In this document: positions 17,155 through 26,935 of the stretch, one piece after another
Layout: every line of letters starts with the position of its first letter
Numbering within the stretch: position 1 is the stretch's first letter
Assembly: GCA_020435205.1 (NCBI GenBank)
Contig: JAGQZY010000017.1
Coordinates: forward strand, 1 to 40,606
Reading direction: 5' to 3'
Source: Bdellovibrionales bacterium
GTDB taxonomy: Bacteria; Bdellovibrionota; Bdellovibrionia; Bdellovibrionales; JAGQZY01
DNA: 40,606 nucleotides
Program-made: the position numbers and the translations under genes
The notes under the pieces: generated by a model
The model's database searches: none
Seen by the model: the letters and a program-made list of their open reading frames with translations, nothing else
Told to the model about the DNA's origin: nothing

Positions 17155-18960
17155 ATGTTAAGTTGGGCAAAATCTATTTTCGCTTTATTTTCTATTGGCA
17201 TATCACTTCTATTTTTTCAAAACTGTGCACCTCAGGGTGATTTTGTCGCTTTATCTGAGCATGACTCAGTCGCCCCAACAGCCTCAGAAAACTTATCTGA
17301 GGATGCCCTCCTGTCTGAAGCTTCAGTGGCAAAAAGTCACAGCGAGGACAACAGTTCTATTTTCTATATCGGCGACCGTCGCGTGGGAGAGGATCACCAT
17401 AAGTACAATGCTTGTCGACAAAAAGATGGCGAAGCATTTGTTGCTGGTACCACATTGTACAGCCAGGAAGATGAACAAAAAATGGCTGGGCAAATTTTTA
17501 ACGTTTTGGATTTTGGGGCCTACGGAGACGGAGAGCACCACCGATTTGATGGCCAACCAAACCCAGCTTGCGGCTCTCATTGCCATCCTCGCCTCGCTCG
17601 CTTTATGGAATTATTTGCGGGTCAGCTTTCATTGAAGCGCGAGAATTATGAACTTAAGTTTTCTGGCGACCCTTCATTAGTCCAAAGGATAAATTTTGAA
17701 AAAGGCATCAACAGTGACGACGAATGGGATTGGATTGCGATTCAAACCGCTCTGTTCGCAGCCGGGCTCTCTGGTGGCGGTACTGTCATCATTCCAAACA
17801 CTGGCCATGATTATTTACTGTCCAGATCTCTATGGATGTATTCCAATACGAAATTGGTGTGGGAGGGCGCTGTTTCCCCACAAGTGCAAAGCTACGTGAA
17901 GTTGATTAAGCCCAGCTATGGGGTGGGTACAGTGATAAGTAACCTCAACCCTTACGATGCCCAAACCTATACAGGAAAATATGATGATGCCTCCACAGAT
18001 ATTGAGTTCAAAAGGGCCTCAAGAAATTTTCGCTGTAAAATCTATTTAATCAACCCAAGGGTCAAAGCCATGGTTGGAGAAAATGGTTTGGCTTTTGCCA
18101 AAGGAGCTTATGATGTTCGCATCGTCGGTGGTCATGTCACTGGAGCTCGCTGGGGAACCCGACAAGATTTCATCAATGGCTACAATGAACAAGGTGGCAG
18201 AGCTCTGCAATTTGAATCCGGCGTGCAAAAAACCATTGTCATGGGGCTTCGCATTTCTGACTCCACCATGGGGTCCTCCAACAGTGCTGGCCTCTACATG
18301 GCCTCCAGAAGCAATAACAACCGCTATCTCAATGCTGCCGATGACATTTACTTAAAGAACATATTCATGGAGCGAGTGAACCTTCCCTTTCTTTTTTCTC
18401 ACCTTGGTCACTCCCTGGACATCCATCAAATAGAAAGCCAAGCCCCTATGAGGGTTCGAGTGGCTGACTTTGTTATAAAGGATATGAAAGATTTAGATAT
18501 GGATCTCGAGTTTCCCTATTCTAAACTCGCCAAAAAAGATCATGCTGGTGTATTCAATTTTCTAGGAGGAAGGCACATCCTTATTACTTCGTCAGCATCA
18601 AGTACCAATAAAATCAGCAATAGCAGTAGCCGCCGTTCTTTAGTCAAAGGTTTTGGCCATGACATCCATATCAATAGTATTGATATTTACGGCAATTATC
18701 AAAACCTGGTCGATTTGTATTTACCTTTGGGAAGACTTTATTCCAGCTACTCACTTTCAGAGCTCTATTTGAAAAACCTAAACTTCAGCGGGAAAATAAA
18801 TCAGATTATTGAGGCGCCATTGGCTAGTGAAAACAACTACAGGGTACAAGATATTGGTTTCGATAATATCCATAGTCGCTTGAGCCCCGATCGAATTTAC
18901 TCGAGACCAGATGTTTTCGATAAACTGAGCTCTGAAGTTGTGATCCTAAACTCTTTTTAA
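17155..18960 (+). CDS. FQNC lipoprotein with pectate-lyase-type beta-helix
   Basis: 601 aa from ATG 17155, chosen because GGGGGA precedes it and it gives a compact signal peptide; the upstream in-frame ATG 17122 lacks these. The lipobox is FFQNC, with Cys24 as the lipidated residue. Residues about 105-260 carry the Pectate_lyase_3 hallmark: FNVLDFGAYGDG, a DDEWDWIAIQTAL segment (normally DDTxAIQxAL), then GGGTVIIPNTGHDYLLSRSLWMYSNTKLVWEG. The rest is Gly/Asn-rich with repeated strand patterns, as in a right-handed parallel beta-helix. These folds bind or cut polysaccharide; no catalytic residues can be assigned. A surface polysaccharide or prey-envelope substrate is only a guess. Confidence 0.82.
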   Translation: MLSWAKSIFALFSIGISLLFFQNCAPQGDFVALSEHDSVAPTASENLSEDALLSEASVAKSHSEDNSSIFYIGDRRVGEDHHKYNACRQKDGEAFVAGTTLYSQEDEQKMAGQIFNVLDFGAYGDGEHHRFDGQPNPACGSHCHPRLARFMELFAGQLSLKRENYELKFSGDPSLVQRINFEKGINSDDEWDWIAIQTALFAAGLSGGGTVIIPNTGHDYLLSRSLWMYSNTKLVWEGAVSPQVQSYVKLIKPSYGVGTVISNLNPYDAQTYTGKYDDASTDIEFKRASRNFRCKIYLINPRVKAMVGENGLAFAKGAYDVRIVGGHVTGARWGTRQDFINGYNEQGGRALQFESGVQKTIVMGLRISDSTMGSSNSAGLYMASRSNNNRYLNAADDIYLKNIFMERVNLPFLFSHLGHSLDIHQIESQAPMRVRVADFVIKDMKDLDMDLEFPYSKLAKKDHAGVFNFLGGRHILITSSASSTNKISNSSSRRSLVKGFGHDIHINSIDIYGNYQNLVDLYLPLGRLYSSYSLSELYLKNLNFSGKINQIIEAPLASENNYRVQDIGFDNIHSRLSPDRIYSRPDVFDKLSSEVVILNSF

Positions 18961-18963
18961 AAT

Positions 18964-18994
18964 TTCAAGGTCCCCACTAATGGGGTCTCTTGAA
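18964..18994 (+). terminator. Imperfect hairpin after the beta-helix lipoprotein gene
   Basis: TTCAAG/CTTGAA and CCCC/GGGG pair around a 6-nt loop with a small internal loop, beginning 4 nt after the stop. No T-run follows, so it is at best a weak terminator. Confidence 0.35.
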
Positions 18995-19081
18995 GCTCAA
19001 AAACTATTCAGTCATGGAGTTTTTACAAGAAAGCCTATGATTCCTTAGAAATCCTTAGCGTCAATGTTACCTTAATGACTC

Positions 19082-19492
19082 ATGAACTGGAAAATGTGTT
19101 TGTTTACATTGTTATTTTCAATGGCTGCCCATGCCCAAACGGGATTCCGCTGTGAATGGATATTTAATCAGGCCAATGCGGAGTTAGCTTCTGCCGACCA
19201 ACAGCTGAGCCCTCTACTGGGAATGAGGGTGGCAAAAAGTAATAAAACAGAAATAGAGAGGTTAATGGATACTGAAATCTATTATTATCTCCTTGGCTAC
19301 TCGAATAAGCTCAACCCGCTGGCTTTGGATAATGTGAGCTTTGCTTTCATTGCTGATATAAAGGCCACCACTCCGAGCCTGATTCGCTCGGTTCTGGATG
19401 GCCGTCTTCACCAGGATCTCATTGACAGCATTCTTTTAAGACGCGAAGAAATCATTCGCGGGCTCCCTCAAGCCCCCATCAGTCGGCGTTAG
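19082..19492 (+). CDS. Small secreted protein of unknown function
   Basis: 136 aa. The signal peptide covers residues 1-18 (cleavage at AHA/Q). The mature part looks mostly helical, with charged stretches (KSNKTEIERLMDTEIYYYLLGYSN, LLRREEIIRG) and one Cys near the N-terminus. I do not recognise a family. There is no SD before ATG 19082 (the preceding bases are TTAATGACTC), so translation may be weak or the start misplaced. The gene ends 15 nt from the hutU stop, convergently, without a clear terminator. Confidence 0.6.
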   Translation: MNWKMCLFTLLFSMAAHAQTGFRCEWIFNQANAELASADQQLSPLLGMRVAKSNKTEIERLMDTEIYYYLLGYSNKLNPLALDNVSFAFIADIKATTPSLIRSVLDGRLHQDLIDSILLRREEIIRGLPQAPISRR

Positions 19493-19507
19493 GTTTTGAC
19501 GGCATTT

Positions 19508-21154
19508 TTACAGCCAGCAGGAGTGCACGCCGCGCTCCTTGGCCACTTCCACAGCATCCTCATAACCGGCATCGACGTGTCGGAAAATACCCATAGCCGG
19601 ATCGGCCGTGAGCACACGCTGCAACCTGGCTTCGGCCTCAGGTGTTCCATCCGCAACAATCACTTGTCCTGCATGCAGACTGTACCCCATACCAACACCA
19701 CCTCCATGATGGAAGCTCACCCAGGTGGCGCCACAGGCTGTGTTACTCAGAGCATTCAAGATCGGCCAGTCGGCGACAGCATCAGAACCATCTTTCATGG
19801 CTTCCGTCTCACGATTGGGTGAGGCCACCGAACCACAATCCAAATGATCACGACCGATCACAATCGGCGCTTTGACTTTGCCGGCTTTGACAAGCTGGTT
19901 AAACTTCACTCCGGCTTTTGCCCTCTCCCCGTATTCTAGCCAGCAAATGCGCGCCGGTAAGCCTTGAAAGGCAATGCGTTCGCGAGCCATCTCTAACCAA
20001 TTAAGCAGATGCTTTTTGTGCGGGAAAAGTTCTTTTAAGGCCTCGTCAAGAACATAGATATCTTCAGGATCACCACTCAAGGCGACAAAGCGAAACGGAC
20101 CACTGCCTTTACAAAATAAGGGGCGAATGTAAGCCGGAACAAAGCCCGGGAAATCAAATGCGTTTTCTACACCCACTTCTTTAGCTTGCGCGCGAATGTT
20201 GTTGCCGTAATCAAAAGTGATGGCTCCCATTTTTTGCAGGGCGAGCATGCCTTGCACATGTTTACCCATGGACTGCATGGAATGCTCGACATACTTTTTT
20301 GGATCCCTTTCACGAAGTTCAGCCGCTTGTTTTAAATTAAATCCCTCCGGAATATAGCCCACTAAAGGGTCGTGAGCCGAGGTTTGATCCGTCAAAATGT
20401 CAGGAACAAATTTTTTATCCACCATTTGATGAATGACCGTAGCCATATTGCCAAGAAGAGCAATGGATTTGGCTTCTCCTTTGTCAGCATAGGCTTTAAT
20501 CTTTGCCCAGGCTTCATTAAGATCATAGCAAATTTCATCCACATATTTGGTCTGCAATCGCTTTTGAATTCGCTCTTCGTCGACCTCTACGGCCAGAATA
20601 CAGGCGCCAGCAAAAACTCCAGCCAAGGGTTGTGCGCCACCCATCCCACCAAGGCCCGCGGTAACAATAACTTTGCCTTGAAGGCTCCCACCAAAGTGTT
20701 GTCTTCCCGCTTCAGCAAAGGTCTCGTAAGTTCCTTGCACAATGCCTTGACTACCAATGTAAATCCAAGATCCGGCGGTCATTTGCCCGTACATCATGAG
20801 ACCTTTTTTATCGAGCTCATGAAAATGCTCCCAAGTGGCCCATTTAGGAACTAAGTTCGAGTTAGCAATTAAAACTCTTGGCGCATCACTGTGGGTTTTA
20901 ATAATACCAATGGGTTTACCCGACTGAACTAATAAAGTTTCATCATTCTCTAAAGTTTTTAGTTCCTCTAAAATTTTATCAAAGCAGGTCCAATTTCTGG
21001 CGGCCTTGCCAATCCCACCATAAACGATGAGCTGCTCTGGAATTTCAGCCACCTCGGGATCTAAGTTGTTTTGAATCATGCGGTAGGCAGCCTCCTGTAG
21101 CCAACCTTTACAATGAAGTTGATTTCCCTTGGGGGCTCTGACTTCTTTTACCAT
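19508..21154 (-). CDS. hutU: Urocanate hydratase
   Basis: 548 aa, the usual length. It converts urocanate to imidazolone propionate, step two of histidine degradation, using tightly bound NAD+ as an electrophile. The NAD-binding loop is [14 protein letters not shown]; the catalytic region reads [24 protein letters not shown] with the conserved Cys; the C-terminal '[19 protein letters not shown]' is typical. The ATG overlaps the end of hutH by 7 nt (ATGGTAA), so translation is coupled. It is the last gene of the leftward block. The next enzymes, hutI and hutG, are not in the window. Confidence 0.97.
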   Translation of the reverse strand: MVKEVRAPKGNQLHCKGWLQEAAYRMIQNNLDPEVAEIPEQLIVYGGIGKAARNWTCFDKILEELKTLENDETLLVQSGKPIGIIKTHSDAPRVLIANSNLVPKWATWEHFHELDKKGLMMYGQMTAGSWIYIGSQGIVQGTYETFAEAGRQHFGGSLQGKVIVTAGLGGMGGAQPLAGVFAGACILAVEVDEERIQKRLQTKYVDEICYDLNEAWAKIKAYADKGEAKSIALLGNMATVIHQMVDKKFVPDILTDQTSAHDPLVGYIPEGFNLKQAAELRERDPKKYVEHSMQSMGKHVQGMLALQKMGAITFDYGNNIRAQAKEVGVENAFDFPGFVPAYIRPLFCKGSGPFRFVALSGDPEDIYVLDEALKELFPHKKHLLNWLEMARERIAFQGLPARICWLEYGERAKAGVKFNQLVKAGKVKAPIVIGRDHLDCGSVASPNRETEAMKDGSDAVADWPILNALSNTACGATWVSFHHGGGVGMGYSLHAGQVIVADGTPEAEARLQRVLTADPAMGIFRHVDAGYEDAVEVAKERGVHSCWL

Positions 21155-22680
21155 TCTAGATCTCCTACGCTATTGTAAACAACTTTAGATATTTCATCAC
21201 TGCAAATCATGTCGTTAATGATGTGTACGTCATCGGAAAAGACGCGGTCCGTTTCAGCAAAGGGTACTTTTTCCCTAATTTTTTTGTAAACATCAAAAAC
21301 TGCCGCCGCTGGCTCCAAGGGCCTTTGCAAATCAAGAGCTTGGCAGGCTGATAAAAATTCCATGGCCACAATACTTTCAGCATTATCGACAATTCCGCCA
21401 AACTTTCGCGCGGCGATCGTGCCCATACTGACATGATCCTCTTTATCCGCAGAAGTGGGAATGCTATCCACACTAGCTGGGTGAGCCAGAACTTTGTTCT
21501 CACTTACCAATGAGGCCGCCGCCACTTGCACAATCATGTGGCCTGAGTTCAGCCCCCCTTTGGGGGCCAGGAAGGCTGGGAGTTCACTCATGGCAGGGTT
21601 GATCATTTTTGAAATTCGACACTCTGAAATACTCGCCATTCCGCTCATTGCAATAGCAGCAAAATCCATGGAAAAAGCCACAGGCTCGCCATGGAAGTTT
21701 CCACAGCTTAAAATTTTGCCTTCATCAGAAAACACCAGAGGGTTATCAGTACTGGAGTTAGCTTCGGTCTCTAAAACATTAAGCACAAAGCGGAGGGCAT
21801 CTTTGGCAGCTCCGTGCACAGCTGGCATACAACGTAAACTGTAGGCATCCTGAACCTTTTGGCAATCTTTGTGACTTTCAGCAAGGCTTGAAGTCTCACC
21901 CATCAATTTTAAAATGTTGCGGGCAGTCTTCGCCTCACCCGGATGGGGCCTGGTCGCTGCAATCAAAGGATCAAAGGCTTTGCGACTCCCCTTGAGAGCT
22001 TCCAAAGTCATAGCGCCAGCCGTATCCGTGAGCCACAAAAGTCTGCGCCCACGATAAAGATTCAAAAGGCCTACAGCTGTCATCACCTGACAACCGTTGA
22101 TCATCGAAAGGCCTTCTTTAGCCTGAAGCTGTAATGGCTCCACATTTTTCTTTTTCAATAGGTCAGTTGTGGGCACGGGTTTTTCATTGCCTCCCCACAC
22201 TTTGCCCTCACCGATAATCGCCAAAGCAAGATGAGAAAGAGGGGCAAGGTCACCACTAGCACCCACACTGCCCTTTTTAGGAATGACGGGGATGATATCG
22301 TTATTTAAATAATTCAAAATAGTTTCTACAACCACAGGTCGAATCCCGCTGTGGCCCCGCGCTAAAGCATTAGCTCGCAAAAACATAATGGCACGGGTTT
22401 CTTCTTTGCTAAACGGCTTACCAATCCCCATAGAATGGGAGCGTATAAGGTTTTTTTGCAATTCAATGATCTGCTCTTGGGAAATAGAGACATTGCTAAA
22501 ATGACCAAAACCCGTATTGACTCCGTAAATGATCTCGCCAGCGGCAACTCTGCCATCAATGTAGTCTCTGGAGGCTTGCATTTTTCGGCGAGAATCAGAG
22601 GAAAGCTCCACCGTCTCTCCCATGTGAGCCACCTTAAAAACCTCTTCCAAAGTGATATTTTCACCATTCAATTGAATCAT
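21148..22680 (-). CDS. hutH: Histidine ammonia-lyase
   Basis: 510 aa, normal length. It deaminates L-histidine to urocanate using the MIO prosthetic group, formed from the Ala-Ser-Gly triad at residues 141-143 in [14 protein letters not shown]. Other family marks are YGVNTGFG (containing the active Tyr), [13 protein letters not shown] and [10 protein letters not shown]. The start ATG overlaps the stop of rpe as ATGA, and its own stop overlaps the hutU start. No separate hut promoter or HutC/HutP-type operator is visible upstream, since the preceding sequence is rpe coding sequence. Confidence 0.97.
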   Translation of the reverse strand: MIQLNGENITLEEVFKVAHMGETVELSSDSRRKMQASRDYIDGRVAAGEIIYGVNTGFGHFSNVSISQEQIIELQKNLIRSHSMGIGKPFSKEETRAIMFLRANALARGHSGIRPVVVETILNYLNNDIIPVIPKKGSVGASGDLAPLSHLALAIIGEGKVWGGNEKPVPTTDLLKKKNVEPLQLQAKEGLSMINGCQVMTAVGLLNLYRGRRLLWLTDTAGAMTLEALKGSRKAFDPLIAATRPHPGEAKTARNILKLMGETSSLAESHKDCQKVQDAYSLRCMPAVHGAAKDALRFVLNVLETEANSSTDNPLVFSDEGKILSCGNFHGEPVAFSMDFAAIAMSGMASISECRISKMINPAMSELPAFLAPKGGLNSGHMIVQVAAASLVSENKVLAHPASVDSIPTSADKEDHVSMGTIAARKFGGIVDNAESIVAMEFLSACQALDLQRPLEPAAAVFDVYKKIREKVPFAETDRVFSDDVHIINDMICSDEISKVVYNSVGDLEW

Positions 22681-23333
22681 GGTTTTTCCTTTAAAATTCG
22701 AATGGCTTCTTTATAGCCATCTTTATGTTTAAAAATATAACTGCCAGCCACCAATACATCGGCATTAGCGAGTTGGTTTTTAGTCTCCCCGTTCACTCCG
22801 CCATCCACTTGGATTAAATACTTGTAATTGTTCTCTTCACGGAGGCGTTTGAGTTCATCCACCTTATCCACCTGGTCTTGCATAAAAGACTGGCCTCCAA
22901 AACCTGGATTCACTGTCATCACTAAAACCAAATCGACATCAGCCAAGAAAGTGGCGATGGCACTGAGGGGCGTAGCTGGGCGTAAAGTGATGCCGGCTTT
23001 GACTCCTTGGGATTTAATTTTTTTTAGCATATCTGCCATGTTGCCGTCAGACTCGATATGTAAAGTGATATTGTCGGCTCCCGCCTTGATAAAATCATCA
23101 ATATAGCGATCGGGCTCCTCAATCATGAGGTGACAATCTAAGTAGGCTTTTTTAATTTTACGAAGGCTTGCGACGACTGGAGCTCCAATGGTCAAATTAG
23201 GTACAAAGTGACCATCCATCACGTCCACATGAATCCAATCGGTTCCAGCATCCATAACTTCATTAATCTCTTTTTCCAAATTGGCAAAGTCAGCCGATAA
23301 AATACTCGGGGCAGGAATAAATGGGTTAGCCAA
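22677..23333 (-). CDS. rpe: Ribulose-phosphate 3-epimerase
   Basis: 218 aa TIM barrel that interconverts ribulose-5-phosphate and xylulose-5-phosphate in the pentose phosphate pathway. Signatures: PSILSADFANLEKEI, HVDVMDGHFVPNLTIG (metal ligand His and catalytic Asp), VMTVNPGFGGQSF, QVDGGVN (second catalytic Asp). The start is TTG 23333, supported by a strong AGGAG 6 nt upstream and by the family's N-terminus; it lies inside the last codons of fmt (8-nt overlap). The stop overlaps hutH (ATGA). Confidence 0.95.
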   Translation of the reverse strand: MANPFIPAPSILSADFANLEKEINEVMDAGTDWIHVDVMDGHFVPNLTIGAPVVASLRKIKKAYLDCHLMIEEPDRYIDDFIKAGADNITLHIESDGNMADMLKKIKSQGVKAGITLRPATPLSAIATFLADVDLVLVMTVNPGFGGQSFMQDQVDKVDELKRLREENNYKYLIQVDGGVNGETKNQLANADVLVAGSYIFKHKDGYKEAIRILKEKP

Positions 23334-24255
23334 GTTGCTCTCCTATCTTTAATTGATATCCACGTAAAAAATCAGCCGCTGCCATTTTGGCTTTACTCTC
23401 TGGTTGAACCATCAAAACTTTTAAAGCCCCTTGCCCACATCCAACTGTCAAAAAATCGTTTCCCAACTCCAACACCTCGCCTGGATTCCCGCTCCCCTGC
23501 AAGGGAAGGCTTTTGTGAATTTTAAGACTTTTATTGCGAAAGCGAGTTTGCGCGAAAGGGCCACCCCCATTCAAAGCACGGATCAAATTGTGAATGTCCA
23601 CGGCAGCTTGACCCCAATCGATGTTCGCCTCTGTTTTTTCAATTTTTTTTGCATAGGTCACCTGGGATTCATCTTGGGGTTGGGCTTGTCTGTCACCTTT
23701 CAAAAAGGCTTTTAAATCCTCAATTAACAATTGGGCGCCCATTTGGCTCAGCTGATCGTGAAGCTCAACAAAGCCCATGGCTATGGGAATTTCCAAAGAT
23801 TTTTCTGCAACCACATCGCCAGCATCCAATTTGGGTACAATCTTTTGCAAACTCACACCACTGATTTTGTCACCAGCCATGAGCGCTCTCTGCATAGGGG
23901 CTGCACCACGCCAGCGAGGCAGTCGACTTGAGTGAATATTAAAAGCACCCAAAGAAAAGCTCTCTAAAAAACTTTTGGGAAGAATCTGCCCATAAGCCAC
24001 CACCACCGCTAAATCCAAAGCTTGTTCCTTTAGTTCTGGAATGATCTCTTTCACAGATTCTGGGGTTTGCACAAAGATCCCCAGTTCTTGAGCACAAATC
24101 TTCACGGGGCTGGGACTCAGCTTTTTGCCCCGACCGGCTGGTCGATCTGGTTGGCTCAATACGGAGACCACCTCAAAATCAGGGTCGGTCACTAGGTTTT
24201 TTAGGCTGGGCACCGCAAACTCCGGTGTCCCGCAAAAAATAAGGCGATAAGGCAT
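23326..24255 (-). CDS. fmt: Methionyl-tRNA formyltransferase
   Basis: 309 aa. It formylates initiator Met-tRNA using 10-formyl-THF. The N-terminal domain has FCGTPEFAVPSL, the catalytic NIHSSRLPRWRGAAPMQRAL (family NxHxSLLPxxRGAAPxQ, with SSRLP replacing SLLP) and GVSLQKIVPKLDAGDV; the C-terminal OB-like domain follows from about 205. It is downstream of def, the usual pairing, but separated by an 83-nt structured leader. No SD lies directly before ATG 24255; a perfect AAGGAGGT occurs about 44 nt upstream, too far for this start. Confidence 0.96.
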   Translation of the reverse strand: MPYRLIFCGTPEFAVPSLKNLVTDPDFEVVSVLSQPDRPAGRGKKLSPSPVKICAQELGIFVQTPESVKEIIPELKEQALDLAVVVAYGQILPKSFLESFSLGAFNIHSSRLPRWRGAAPMQRALMAGDKISGVSLQKIVPKLDAGDVVAEKSLEIPIAMGFVELHDQLSQMGAQLLIEDLKAFLKGDRQAQPQDESQVTYAKKIEKTEANIDWGQAAVDIHNLIRALNGGGPFAQTRFRNKSLKIHKSLPLQGSGNPGEVLELGNDFLTVGCGQGALKVLMVQPESKAKMAAADFLRGYQLKIGEQLG

Positions 24256-24282
24256 AGGGGTAGGTATCTACCACGCCCCGGA

Positions 24283-24309
24283 GGCAAAGGGAATGTGGAC
24301 CTCCTTGCC
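24283..24309 (-). promoter_or_regulatory. Structured fmt leader containing a buried AAGGAGGT
   Basis: On the minus strand GGCAAGG (24309-24303) can pair with CCTTTGCC (24290-24283) with one bulge, enclosing most of an SD-like AAGGAGGT (24306-24299). A second small hairpin, GGTAG/CTACC, lies closer to the fmt ATG. It may govern fmt translation or be a processing site; it is seen only as base-pairing potential. Confidence 0.3.
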
Positions 24310-24338
24310 GCGGCGTCTCTGCTGGAGGTTTAGGACTC

Positions 24339-24932
24339 TTAAACCAATAGCTTTTCTTCGGCCTCTTCCTCTTCTTCAGGAGGCGAGTAGCCAAATTTTT
24401 TGATTTTAGCTTTGATACGATTGGATTTTATGGGGCTCAGACGGTCGATAAAGACTTTACCATCAAGATGGTCCATTTCGTGCTGCATACAAATCGAAAG
24501 AAGGCCATCCAACTGTAGCTCTAGGGGGTTGCCATCCTTGTCCAGCCCAGTCACTTCGATATATTTCGATCTTTGCACAGTTTCGTAATAGCCTGGGAGG
24601 CTTAAACACCCCTCATCGAAGGTGGTTTTTCCCTCTTTTTTGGTGATAACTGGATTGAAAATAACCAGAGGCATTTCCACAGCTTTTTCGAGGTCAGTCA
24701 GGTTTTCATCGAGGTCATAACGGTCCTCGTCCCCCTGGGGGCGAATGTCGATCACAAGAAGAGCTACATCCACACCGACCTGAATGGCCGCCAAACCAAT
24801 GCCTTTTTGCGAGTACATGGTTTCCAGCATATCTTCAGCGAGTTGCTTAAGTTCAGGTGTCACCTTATCCACAGGCTTAGCCTTGTGCCGCAAACGAGGA
24901 TCTGGATACTTTAAGACTTCTAAAATTGCCAT
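24339..24932 (-). CDS. def: Peptide deformylase
   Basis: 197 aa metal (Fe2+) enzyme that removes the formyl group from new proteins. All three motifs are intact: GIGLAAIQVG, EGCLSLPG (Cys ligand) and QHEMDHLDG (HExxH). The C-terminus carries an acidic stretch (PPEEEEEAEEKLLV) beyond the core. It precedes fmt, as in many genomes. There is a 46-nt gap to the upstream PilZ gene. Confidence 0.96.
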   Translation of the reverse strand: MAILEVLKYPDPRLRHKAKPVDKVTPELKQLAEDMLETMYSQKGIGLAAIQVGVDVALLVIDIRPQGDEDRYDLDENLTDLEKAVEMPLVIFNPVITKKEGKTTFDEGCLSLPGYYETVQRSKYIEVTGLDKDGNPLELQLDGLLSICMQHEMDHLDGKVFIDRLSPIKSNRIKAKIKKFGYSPPEEEEEAEEKLLV

Positions 24933-24978
24933 GCCGTAGCTCTACCGAAAAGGCTCAAAAAAATCAATGGAATCGCTA

Positions 24979-25782
24979 TTATTTATCTCTTCTGGGCATA
25001 AAGCCCTTCCCTGAGGTGAGGAGACTTTTTAGCCAGTAGCTAAAACTGTCTTCAGCAAGCACACGCCCTTGCAACATTCGCCCTTGCTTGTGAAGCTCTC
25101 CGACGATGGCTTTGGCCTGAGCCGAGGATTGTTTATTATGATTAAACTCAATACCGCAACCAATCCGATTTTGATCTCCATGATGAATCACGCGCCCCTC
25201 AAAAGTGCCATGGTAGCCACCTTGATTGGGAATTTCGATCTGAATCACATCGCCATCGGCTGGGAGATGTTCTGCTTTTAAAAACAAACCATTTTCAGAA
25301 AAATTGCGAATCTCCCCTTCTTGACTCTTATTATTCACACCAAAAAAACAACGCAGGTCACAGGCATATCGAGGCTTGCTCTCCCACCAACGCAGTCGGG
25401 GGTTAAAATAAATCTCACGAACGGCTGGCATCATAAAGAAAGCCACCACGCCAATATTGACAAGGTAGACAGCTATCACTGGTAAAAGACTAATCGTCCC
25501 CGCCTTGCTAAGATAGCCCGAGTAACTAAAAACAAACAAGGCTGAAATCGCAACAAGATAAATATAGAAGCTCGATTTCTTACACATGTAAATGGCAATA
25601 CCTGCAACAATGGGCAAAACAAAAACATACCAATTGACCTGAAGATAAGCCCAAGAAAAGGCCATTGCAAAATACTGCGCCAAGGGCTTTTTTGTTAGTA
25701 TGGCATTGAAGGCAATATTGCCAATCGGTGCGACAATGTGAAGGAATGCTAATACTATGATAGACCAGGGTTTTCTTCTCAT
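24979..25782 (-). CDS. Membrane protein with C-terminal PilZ domain
   Basis: 267 aa from ATG 25782. The N-terminal half has four to five membrane helices (about 5-25, 35-50, 55-70, 78-95, 103-125). A PilZ domain follows (about 140-230): RYACDLRCFFG, then the second motif RNFSENGLFLKA (NxSxxG, conserved) and RIGCGIEF. PilZ domains bind c-di-GMP through RxxxR plus D/NxSxxG; here the first Arg appears to be replaced (ESKPR), so binding is uncertain. No SD precedes the ATG; a TATCCT box ends 6 nt upstream, so the message may be leaderless. The open frame runs on into the permease gene, but that extension has no start support. Confidence 0.8.
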   Translation of the reverse strand: MRRKPWSIIVLAFLHIVAPIGNIAFNAILTKKPLAQYFAMAFSWAYLQVNWYVFVLPIVAGIAIYMCKKSSFYIYLVAISALFVFSYSGYLSKAGTISLLPVIAVYLVNIGVVAFFMMPAVREIYFNPRLRWWESKPRYACDLRCFFGVNNKSQEGEIRNFSENGLFLKAEHLPADGDVIQIEIPNQGGYHGTFEGRVIHHGDQNRIGCGIEFNHNKQSSAQAKAIVGELHKQGRMLQGRVLAEDSFSYWLKSLLTSGKGFMPRRDK

Positions 25783-25788
25783 AATTAA

Positions 25789-25817
25789 AGGATAGGGCGA
25801 ATCCAAAATTCTGACAA
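25789..25817 (-). promoter_or_regulatory. Putative promoter abutting the PilZ gene start
   Basis: Minus strand: TTGTCA (25817-25812), a 17-nt spacer, TATCCT (25794-25789). The predicted transcription start, 6-7 nt downstream, coincides with the A of ATG 25782. It lies in the 68-nt gap after the LptF/G gene. Confidence 0.42.
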
Positions 25818-25850
25818 CTGAAGTGAGATCTCTAGACAAGAGTCCAGTGA

Positions 25851-26930
25851 TCACGTCCGTTTCATGCGAAAAATGACGTAGGTAATTCCTAAAATGAGGA
25901 TATTGGGGGCCCAAGCGGCGATGATGGGAGGGAGCATTCCATGCTTTCCCATGGTCATTCCAGAGCTATAAGAAGTCCAAAAAATAAAAGTCATCACTAA
26001 AACCAAACCTACATTTTTCGCGGCTCCACCGGAGCGTTGATGAGTGATCACAAAGGGAACACCCAGCAAAGACATCACAAAAATAGTGAATGGAAAGCTC
26101 AGTTTGTTGTGATAGTCCACTTCAAAAGGAGTCATATCTAGACCTGCCTCGCGATTTTTTCGAATGTAACGTCCCAATTCGCGAAAGGTTAAAAAGTCCG
26201 AAGCGGATCCCGTCGTTTGTAAGTCGGAGAGCTCCTCCGTCATGGCGATAGTTTTGCTCTCAAAAGTTTTCACAAGTGGTGTAGAAAGATCATCCACAAA
26301 AAGGGTAATATTGCCGTTGTGAAGGACCCAGCTTCCCTTTTCAATTATAGCCTCTTTTGCGTAAATCACTTGCTGCAGTTTCCAGTTGGGAGCGAAGTAG
26401 TAAAGGGTCGCCCCAAAGGCTTTGCGAGCTTTGGAATCCAGCAATTGAATATTGAAAATAATATCATCAGAGCGATACCAAATTTTATCAGTTTTAACTG
26501 TAGAATAAAGGCCTGGTTTCTTTTTCATTTCGACGTAGTAAATATAGTTTTTCTTTTTCTTTGCAGGGGGAAGAATTTGATCACCCAAATAGAATGCTAA
26601 CCCGACGAAAATGGTAATCCATACGAACATGGGAAGAAGGACCCGCCACAAACTCATCCCCAAACTAAAAAGGGCGGTCAGCTCCCGACTCTTATTGAGT
26701 GCTGAAAGAGTAAACACCACGCCCACAAGACTCGCCACGGGTATCAGTTGGTAAAGGACTTCAAAAGAAAAGACCCCGTAGTAACGAGTGAGTACTGAGA
26801 GGTCCACATCAAAGCGAACCATATTCGACATAAAATCAATCACAAGAAAGAGGGTGAGAAAAACCACCAACCCAGAAAAGAAATACGTCAAAAAGGAGCG
26901 CGAAATATAGCGGTCGATAAGATTGAACAC
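25851..26930 (-). CDS. LptF/LptG (YjgP/YjgQ) family permease
   Basis: 359 aa. LptF and LptG form the membrane part of the LptB2FG ABC transporter that extracts lipopolysaccharide from the inner membrane. The family layout is clear: helices near 15-35, 58-80 and 100-120, a periplasmic beta-jellyroll (about 130-265), then three C-terminal helices from about 275. N-terminal LIDRYISRSFLTYFFSG and the LNKSRELTALFSLGMS coupling-helix region are typical. Only one member is present here, and F versus G cannot be told by eye. The start is GTG 26930, with AAGGA directly adjacent. Confidence 0.9.
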   Translation of the reverse strand: MFNLIDRYISRSFLTYFFSGLVVFLTLFLVIDFMSNMVRFDVDLSVLTRYYGVFSFEVLYQLIPVASLVGVVFTLSALNKSRELTALFSLGMSLWRVLLPMFVWITIFVGLAFYLGDQILPPAKKKKNYIYYVEMKKKPGLYSTVKTDKIWYRSDDIIFNIQLLDSKARKAFGATLYYFAPNWKLQQVIYAKEAIIEKGSWVLHNGNITLFVDDLSTPLVKTFESKTIAMTEELSDLQTTGSASDFLTFRELGRYIRKNREAGLDMTPFEVDYHNKLSFPFTIFVMSLLGVPFVITHQRSGGAAKNVGLVLVMTFIFWTSYSSGMTMGKHGMLPPIIAAWAPNILILGITYVIFRMKRT

Positions 26931-26935
26931 TCCTT

